Source of the DNA: Paraconiothyrium sp. Pb-2020
Taxonomy: Eukaryota; Ascomycota; Dothideomycetes; Pleosporales; Didymosphaeriaceae
Direction: 5' to 3'
DNA: 64,000 nucleotides
Assembly: GCA_022419385.1 (NCBI GenBank)
Contig: JAJUBI010000007.1
Coordinates: forward strand, 2,575,768-2,639,767
Made by a program: the position numbers and the translations under genes. The number at the start of each line of letters is the position of its first letter. The first letter of the stretch is position 1. Of the stretch, positions 57,784 through 64,000 are shown one piece after another. The notes under the pieces were generated by a model. It did not search any database. It was given only the letters and a program-made list of their open reading frames with translations, and was not told the DNA's origin.

Positions 57784-59789
57784 TCAAAGATCGACAACGG
57801 GTATTTCGACGTAGCTCTCGTAGGCGCCTCCAACATGCACAAAATGCCTGCCCTTATTCTCGGTGGAATAAGTATCTCTGAGCGGCGCATAATCCGGCAT
57901 CCGCATGTCATGGCCTGAAACCCGGACCACCAGATTCTCACCAGATTCAAAACGCATAGCAGCAGGCCAGATACCGATCTCCAACTTCACGACAGTTCCA
58001 GGTGATATCTTTTCCTCGTTTGTGTGGTCGTGCACTGCCCAACTCTCCGTCGACAAACTCTCATCACGTTTCCTATGACTCGCGCGGAGAATGCCCATAG
58101 GCCCTATGTACTGGTGTGTATTCACCATCTCCACATCTTTCTCTTCTACTATACTTGCATCTACAGCATGCAGATCTGTAATGGGGATGTTGATATTTCG
58201 GAGCACCTTTCCCTCCGCATCGGCCTTGCGCAAGATGATGAAAACATCCATATCATCGTGATCGGGACAGGACATAAACAAAACGCCCCTGACGGGCCCA
58301 ATGAGGGTGCTGCGTTCAGGGAACTTGAAGGTGAAACTGATCTCCTCCGGATCCGCGTCCCATCGAGGTGGTTTGACATCGGACTGGTATACCTGTTTTC
58401 CGGCTATGACATTGTCTTTGCGTGTTTCAGGCTGGAGCGTGTTGTCGTCGGAGAGGTAGAGCCTCGCCATGGTCGTCGACGGGATGGGCCAGGTATCGAA
58501 GGGGATGTACTCGGTTGGTTCCTGATTGTATCGAATCACTGAGATGCGCGCCTTGGGCGTTTGTTCCCAGCCATTGTGAACGCCTTTCATGTAGAAGTCG
58601 AGGAATTTCCTGAACTCCGCAACTGAGTCGGGTTGGTAGAGGTCATGCCATTCTTGCGTTGGGTGAAGTCGCAGCCTGCTGTCCGTCAATAAATATCGTG
58701 CGGAAGATTGGGGAGGTATACCATTTTTTGTTATGGGGAATCTGCTCAAAGCCACGCATTGATCCGACGAGGTGTAGACTTGTTGCCATGCTAGCTAAAA
58801 TGTAGGCGGGGCACTGGATGAGGTGCGGCTGCGCTCGCTTGTCCTGCCAGTATGCGTTAACGAGAGGATATTTCTTGATCATCCCGATTATATCTTCGCG
58901 CTCGTTGTCACCTGAGAGCTGTTAAGTATCTTCTGTTCAAGGTCTAAGCGCGAATACTACGTACTGAAAAGGTGGCCGGCCAACAAGTCCATGAATGCAA
59001 GGTTCGGGACACCTCCCCTGCATAGTAACTCCCTGTAGAAATCACTCATTCCTTCAAGAGGAAGTATACAAGTAAGATGAGGTGGTCCAGTAGCGGCAAC
59101 GAACCATTGCGTGATCGCAAGCCAAGAGTTGCCCGCAAGAGCAACGTGGCCGCTACACCATGGGAGTTGAGCAATGTACTCAACAGTATCATAGCCATCA
59201 CGACCCTCGGACGTTCCCCAGAACCTGTTTTTGATCAGTGTGTGAAACAATGCGTGGCGGCTTAGCCCATCACCTGATATTCCCTTGCGAACCCATCACG
59301 CCGCGTGTATTAACGTTGACAATAGCATAGTCATAATTTACCCATTCAGCTGGATCAAATCCTTCGAAGCTCTGGTACCCGGAGATCGCACTGCGCGGTA
59401 TGCCTGCCCGCCCCTGAACGTGGAGATCGTAAAAACCTGTGAAGACTAAACACGTGTGCCTTGGACATTGGTAGCGGGTCCTTCTCACCTGTTCCAGACT
59501 TGCCATATGGAGAGAACATTACGATCGCTGGGAGCGCCTGTTTCCCAGCTGGACGGAACACATCACCCCTAAGGACAGTTCCATCGCGCATCGGGATCTC
59601 GATGTCCTTGTCAAATATAGTCTCTGATTCGAAGGATCGACAGTCGGGCTCCTTTTTGTGGCCGACAGGAAGGTTGATCGTGCGGCGATCAATGCCATCG
59701 TATTTTGCTCTTGGGTCGCTGTTTTCTGATGATGAGGTGTGAAGTACTTCAATTGTACCGACTGTGTATTTGGACTCGCTCGGTGCCAT
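57784..59789 (-). CDS. CocE/NonD-type hydrolase (S15 family), five exons
   Basis: Exons 59489-59789, 59274-59436, 58965-59224, 58722-58911 and 57784-58675 join in phase to 601 residues. The N-terminal half is an alpha/beta hydrolase: DIEIPMRDGTVLRGDVFRPA, MFSPYGKSGTG, the NVNTRGVMGSQGNI strand, then the nucleophile elbow AGNSWL with Ser188. KKWLRLHPTQEWHDLY follows, then a C-terminal jelly-roll domain (SCPDHDDMDVFIILRKAD, LRASHR). These are serine esterases/acylases related to cocaine esterase and X-Pro dipeptidyl peptidases. No signal peptide, so cytosolic. Together with the convergent GMC oxidase it could release and oxidise an alcohol from an ester; this is inference. Intact. Confidence 0.92.
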
Positions 59790-60980
59790 GATTGCTGAAA
59801 AGCTGGTCTTAGCAACAGTGCGGGAGTATCGATGCTATTTAGTAGGTACTATGGTCTCTCTGTCCGAAGTATTTATACAAACCCTTTGCCAAGTTAGCCA
59901 CTCATCAGATCCAGGCACACTGACCAGGTCCGAGCGAAGACCGAACGCAACCTAGTGCCCAGATCAACTAGGATTCACCTTTGCCATCGCGGGCTTCCAC
60001 CAATGTCACAAATGCCAGACAAGGGATAATAACTGGCTGTAGCCCGGTGCTCGTCCCCAGCGGCCGCCAGCGGCCGACCAACTGCAATGTGGCCGACCAT
60101 CCACTTTCAAGGCGGCCGATCATATCTATTGGCCGTCTCACCTGAAGAAGGAATTTTGCTCACCAATGACGCTCTATGCACGTGAACATGTGTTAGCTTA
60201 GCATGCCGACATGACCATCTAAGCATCCTTCATCCAAATAACATGTTAGGTATCGTACGAAAGTGTCCATCATCTAACTCGGGATGGCAGTGGAGACTAA
60301 TGTCGGCGCTTCGCTTGTACAGCAGTTAGCATATACTGAGTTTAGCTTGCACAGCACTGCCGCCATACTCGATCCGTGGCGTACTAAGAGCATTCAACGT
60401 AGTCGTGAACCTGGGAACCTTACGTACATTTGATAAGCCGACTATAACGCACGAATCGAAAATGCACAAACCTAACCATCCGAGCATTTGCTTTAATACA
60501 TCCATCATGTTGAACGTTTATGACAATGAATATTTGATCAAATCCAGACCTTAGGAGCTATGTTCTATGTCGAGGACTGCACAAACTGGCAGTCCAACTG
60601 TCTTACAATGCCTTTTCGTAAGCTATAGGCATGTGGTGAAGGGATCACTATAAATGATCATACCTATCTACCGTACCTAGGTACGTAGTTCTCATACGGT
60701 GTTGAAGCGTCGTAGAGGAAATGTAATAAATGTGCGAATAGCTTTATTGGAAATAAAAAGGCAGCACGAATGCACATAGTCCCTCACGGTTGACTTGAAG
60801 ATCATGACGCCACCAACCTACCGGTAGCACTCAAGTTTGGAATCTCGGGAAACACGGTATCACGTGGAGCGCGTCGTGTGCACGGACGAGGCCGCTACAT
60901 CGCGACTTCTCTCAACGATCCTCAAAACACCCCAACACAGCTTGCCTACCTTGCCCGAGCTTTCACAGTCTTTCTCTGTA
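59790..60980. other. Divergent promoter region of esterase and NSE2
   Basis: No gene. It contains the GGCCG cluster listed separately. An ATG-less open stretch joins the NSE2 frame upstream to 60837 but has no start codon. Confidence 0.55.
60061..60135. promoter_or_regulatory. Cluster of five GGCCG sites upstream of the esterase
   Basis: GGCCG occurs five times in 75 bp (60062, 60072, 60091, 60114, 60131). Two copies share GGCCGACCA and one has GGCCGATCA, so a 9-bp word GGCCGA(C/T)CA recurs. CGG and CCG triplets are the half-sites of Zn2Cys6 regulators, and the group lies 270-350 bp upstream of the esterase start. It looks like a regulator-binding array, though a methylation or hairpin role is possible. 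Confidence 0.5.
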
Positions 60981-62443
60981 ATGTCATCTTTTCACCGCCA
61001 GTCTGGAGTCAGGCCAACACCTAGCCGGTCCTCCATCGTTCCAACGCAGACTCCGGCGCGTCGCCCCGCAGTCACGCAGGAGCTACCGCCGTACAAGAAA
61101 CCATCTCACCCACTGAACGAACGCGCTCAAGCGAGACTCCGCGCTCTAAACGATCGATCGGTAGCCTTGCTCAAGGAACATAACCAGAAGGCTGGTGATC
61201 GTGTTACGGAGGCAGCCGCCCTTATATTGGACACCCTGCATGAGCGGCAAGAAGCTGTGGCTAAGCAGCACACCCGCTGGGAGAAGGGTATTGGGACGGA
61301 GAATCAGCAGGAAGATGAAGCACAACTTGCCAATTTGCAAAAACAGGTCGAGGAGTATAGCAAGAAACTCGAAGAGAGCATGAGGGGAATCATTGACAAC
61401 GGCGTGGCCGCACAACGGATTGAGGAATCTTTAGGATGGTTGCAGACGCACGCTCCAGGACGGCTTCAGCAACAATATGCAACACAGATTTCTCAGCAGC
61501 ACTCGCAGCGACAATCCCTACGGGCGTCGCAATCGCAGAGGCGCCGCACGCAGAACAGAGCCGAGGATGGGAATGACGATATGGGGGAAGAAGAGGAGAC
61601 TCAGGAATCAGTAGGACCTACACCAGGACCTACACCGCTCGACGGCTCACGACCGAGCCTCACTGGCGCGAGCGAGATGTACGCGAACCGCATCGAGCGC
61701 GAAAAGATCGACTACACGTCTATTTCCTACGTCGGTCGTTATTCGAAAAACGAGGCTTACACCAAGTTCAAGAACATGGTGCACGATGCGCGTTATAGAG
61801 ATGATCGCCCGCTTCCAAAGCCGGAAACGTGGTTTACAGAGACAGGTTCACCTGCTCCGGGAATTACCGGACATGGGGAGGATCATGACGACGACGACGA
61901 TATTGTCATGGAGCGTGCAACCATCAGCATCAAATGTCCCTTGACGTTCCTCCCTCTCAAAGATCCATACACAAGCGCGAAATGTCCTCATACATTCGAA
62001 AGAACTGCCATATTCGAGATAATTAGGAAGAGCACGGTAAGGGTTGGAGGTGGATCTGCAAGTCACGGAGAGAAGGCTGTGAAGTGCCCGGTGACGGGTT
62101 GCGACCAGGTACGCATTCTGAAATCAGCTTACAGCACTTGTTGCTTTGCATACGAATCTTTGAATAAGAGAAGCTAACTTTGCTGCAGATGCTTAGAACT
62201 CAAGATCTCCACCCTGATCCGGTTCTAATGCGCAAAATCAAACGCCTGCAACAAGCAAAGGCTCGAGAAGCGGAAGACGACCCAGATGAGGAAAAGGAGT
62301 TATCGGTTTCGCAGCGACCAACTCCATCTGTTCAGCCGCCGATCAAGAACTCACCGTCTTCGAGACTACAAGTTCCTGCTACTCAGGAACCGCCAGAAAG
62401 CTCGATAGTTGATGATCTGGGTAGCTCTAGTGACGAGGAATAA
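60981..62443 (+). CDS. NSE2: E3 SUMO-protein ligase NSE2/MMS21
   Basis: Exons 60981-62108 and 62189-62443 give 460 residues. A basic Ser/Pro N-terminus is followed by a long helical region (NERAQARLRALNDRSVALL, LANLQKQVEEYSKKLEESM) that should bind Smc5. An acidic Gln/Glu linker follows, then the SP-RING: IKCPLTFLPLKDPYTSAKCPHTFERTA with CPVTGCDQ (about 319-376), and HPDPVLMRKIKR after the intron. Nse2 is the SUMO ligase of the Smc5-Smc6 DNA-repair complex in the nucleus. The tail is acidic and ends SIVDDLGSSSDEE, partly resembling a CK2 target. The first ATG in frame is 60981. Intact. Confidence 0.9.
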
Positions 62444-64000
62444 TGGACCTACGTGCCGCCCGGGAGCTCGGGAGTGCTACGTGCGAACGATTAAATATGA
62501 AGCTCCTCGAAACTCTCAAAAGTGCTCGCCAGACAGTTTTTGTTAGAGCTTAGGAAAGGACGAATGGCGTGGGTTCCTCATCATTCAAGTCAGATTAAGC
62601 AACCGCTCTTAGCTCATATAGCTTGGACGGCAGGCCTCTTGTAGATAACTATCTCAGGTCATGTGCCGAAGCCCAACCCTACAATGAACATGCCCTCTCA
62701 CCCGAGCTCTTCTCCTCGGTTCGGCTTGATTCTGGTTCTCTCTCCCCTGTAGAGTCTACATCTATCTTCCTCGCGATCCCACACTGAAGTCGTCTTACCG
62801 TACGCGCCTCATGCTGTTGCAGGTACCTCTCGGCCGCGGCGCGGATGCGCCTAGAGGGTATGATACTCGCGGTTTAAGCGCCGCAGCCTCACACACAGGC
62901 TACTATGCGGCTCAAGCCATGCATGAATTGAGAGACAGATCCTTTCGGTTGACCGCTTAACAATATGCGACCATGGCGTCAAATGAGCATTCGCAATGCG
63001 AGCATGCTGTCCGCGCCGCTTGAGGCCTATGACGTGCGCTCGGGGATCGATGGATGGATGAGAGTATATACGCCGAGAACACTCCGCATTCGGAGAGTCT
63101 GGATTCGTTTGGGGATGGACGTGTGCAGATGTTCAGCAGCTATCTTCCCGTACGGGAGCGGTTGGGCGCTGGTCGTATTCCCGCAGCTATACGGCTGTAC
63201 TCAAAATGCCCGTAGAGATACGACCCAAAACACGCGCCCAAGTATTGCAGGGCAAAGGATGCCATGATCGAGCTGGTGGCGGTTGTCCCAACGTCGTGTA
63301 GATCCTTCGCGAACATGGTCCTTTTCGGAGAGCCGGAAGAGTACGTCATTGTCAATTGGAACAACAGCGACAGCACTCCACATGCGGAACCGCAAGCAGT
63401 GCCCGAGCGCCGAGGATAACGGCGCGGTACCTGACGATCTCGTTACAGCTTCGATGGTCGAGGTACACGCCTATGAAGCTGCTGATTGAGCTGCTAGGTG
63501 CACGTTGACGACCCTGTGCACGCGACAGCGCGTTCTCCTGCACTGCGACTTCGTCCCGCAATCCCTCGACCGCAGTCGTCCAGTGATTCCACGTCATTTA
63601 TAGTCTAGCCCTTGGCTGGAAGCGCGTCGCACAGCTGCTCACGTCGAAGAAGCCGTCCCTCGAAGCAGGCTGGCCTTAGGGACCTCTTTGTAGTGCGGGG
63701 TGCAGGCCAACCACAATGAGGGGAAGATCGGAGGAGGGGACGACCTCCGCTCTGTCGTCTGATGTCTTCGGCCTCCATTTCTCTATCAATTCACCAGCTT
63801 ACGAGTGGTTTCGTTAACGCGCAATTTATCCTCCCATCCATACTCCAGGAGAGCCTGCAGTGTAGGCAGGCGAGCTCCACTGCGATCGCTCGTCGAGGCA
63901 GTCTAACCCCGTCTTAACGCGCGACCCACCCGCGCACGTTCAAAGAGCGACTTGGCGGGGCTTCCCGTAGAAGGTACAGGTGCGTTCACTCTTCTTCTTC
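62444..64000. other. Distal region without a confident gene
   Basis: Minus-strand open stretches (63140-63376 and 63352-63597, the latter starting MTWNHWTTAVEGLRDEVA) overlap in different frames. The first has a hydrophobic part (ASFALQYLGACFGSYL) and they could be exons of one gene or a frameshifted one; I cannot place splice sites and do not call a gene. Confidence 0.4.

Noticed and set aside
57649..57918. Plus-strand open frame at the end of the esterase
   Set aside because: It is antisense to the conserved jelly-roll end of the esterase, which is intact in the other strand.

Overview
This window is nuclear DNA of a filamentous ascomycete (Pezizomycotina). The genes are split by many short introns, mostly 44-65 nt, with GT-AG borders and CTAAC/CTGAC-like branch sites. 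The gene families are typically fungal: NST1, a fungal phytochrome hybrid kinase, Zn2Cys6 and 2EXR proteins, an ABCC transporter with fungal exon structure, and a LaeA-like methyltransferase. A Dothideomycete is plausible from general resemblance, but I cannot prove it from sequence alone. I rebuilt the multi-exon genes by hand. Where I give exon coordinates, I checked that the reading phase closes across every junction.

Layout. 0-17 kb is mostly housekeeping: a small secreted protein, the mitochondrial amidotransferase subunit HER2/GatA, a tiny spliced metallothionein that ordinary ORF calling would miss, phosphoacetylglucosamine mutase (UDP-GlcNAc and hence chitin supply), NST1, the GTPase RHO2 (cell wall and polarity) and mitochondrial ribosomal protein MRPL28/mL40. 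16-28 kb is accessory: a dead Baeyer-Villiger-type monooxygenase fragment, an intact 15-exon ABCC transporter, a Zn2Cys6 regulator, a secreted FAD (berberine-bridge-type) oxidase transcribed divergently from the regulator, and a four-helix membrane protein. This looks like a small detoxification or metabolite cluster, possibly a relic, with no polyketide or peptide synthase in the window. 28-37 kb is gene-poor, with a hypothetical membrane protein, a SET-domain protein and a seven-exon LaeA-type methyltransferase. 38-54 kb holds the multi-KH protein SCP160/vigilin, an ankyrin-like protein, a fungal phytochrome, an intron-containing tRNA-Tyr and a 2EXR/F-box-like protein. 55-62 kb holds a convergent pair, a GMC alcohol-oxidase-like enzyme and a CocE/NonD-type esterase, then the SUMO ligase NSE2/MMS21.

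Five otherwise well-conserved genes (NST1, MRPL28, SCP160, the phytochrome and the 2EXR gene) are broken by single-base length changes. Most of these lie in short homopolymer runs and most are missing one base. Genes in between, including the 15-exon transporter, the mutase, the methyltransferase, the GMC oxidase and the esterase, are perfectly in frame. Base-calling error is the simplest explanation for most of them. The phytochrome's first 900 bases carry several frame changes plus an in-frame stop, and need separate checking.
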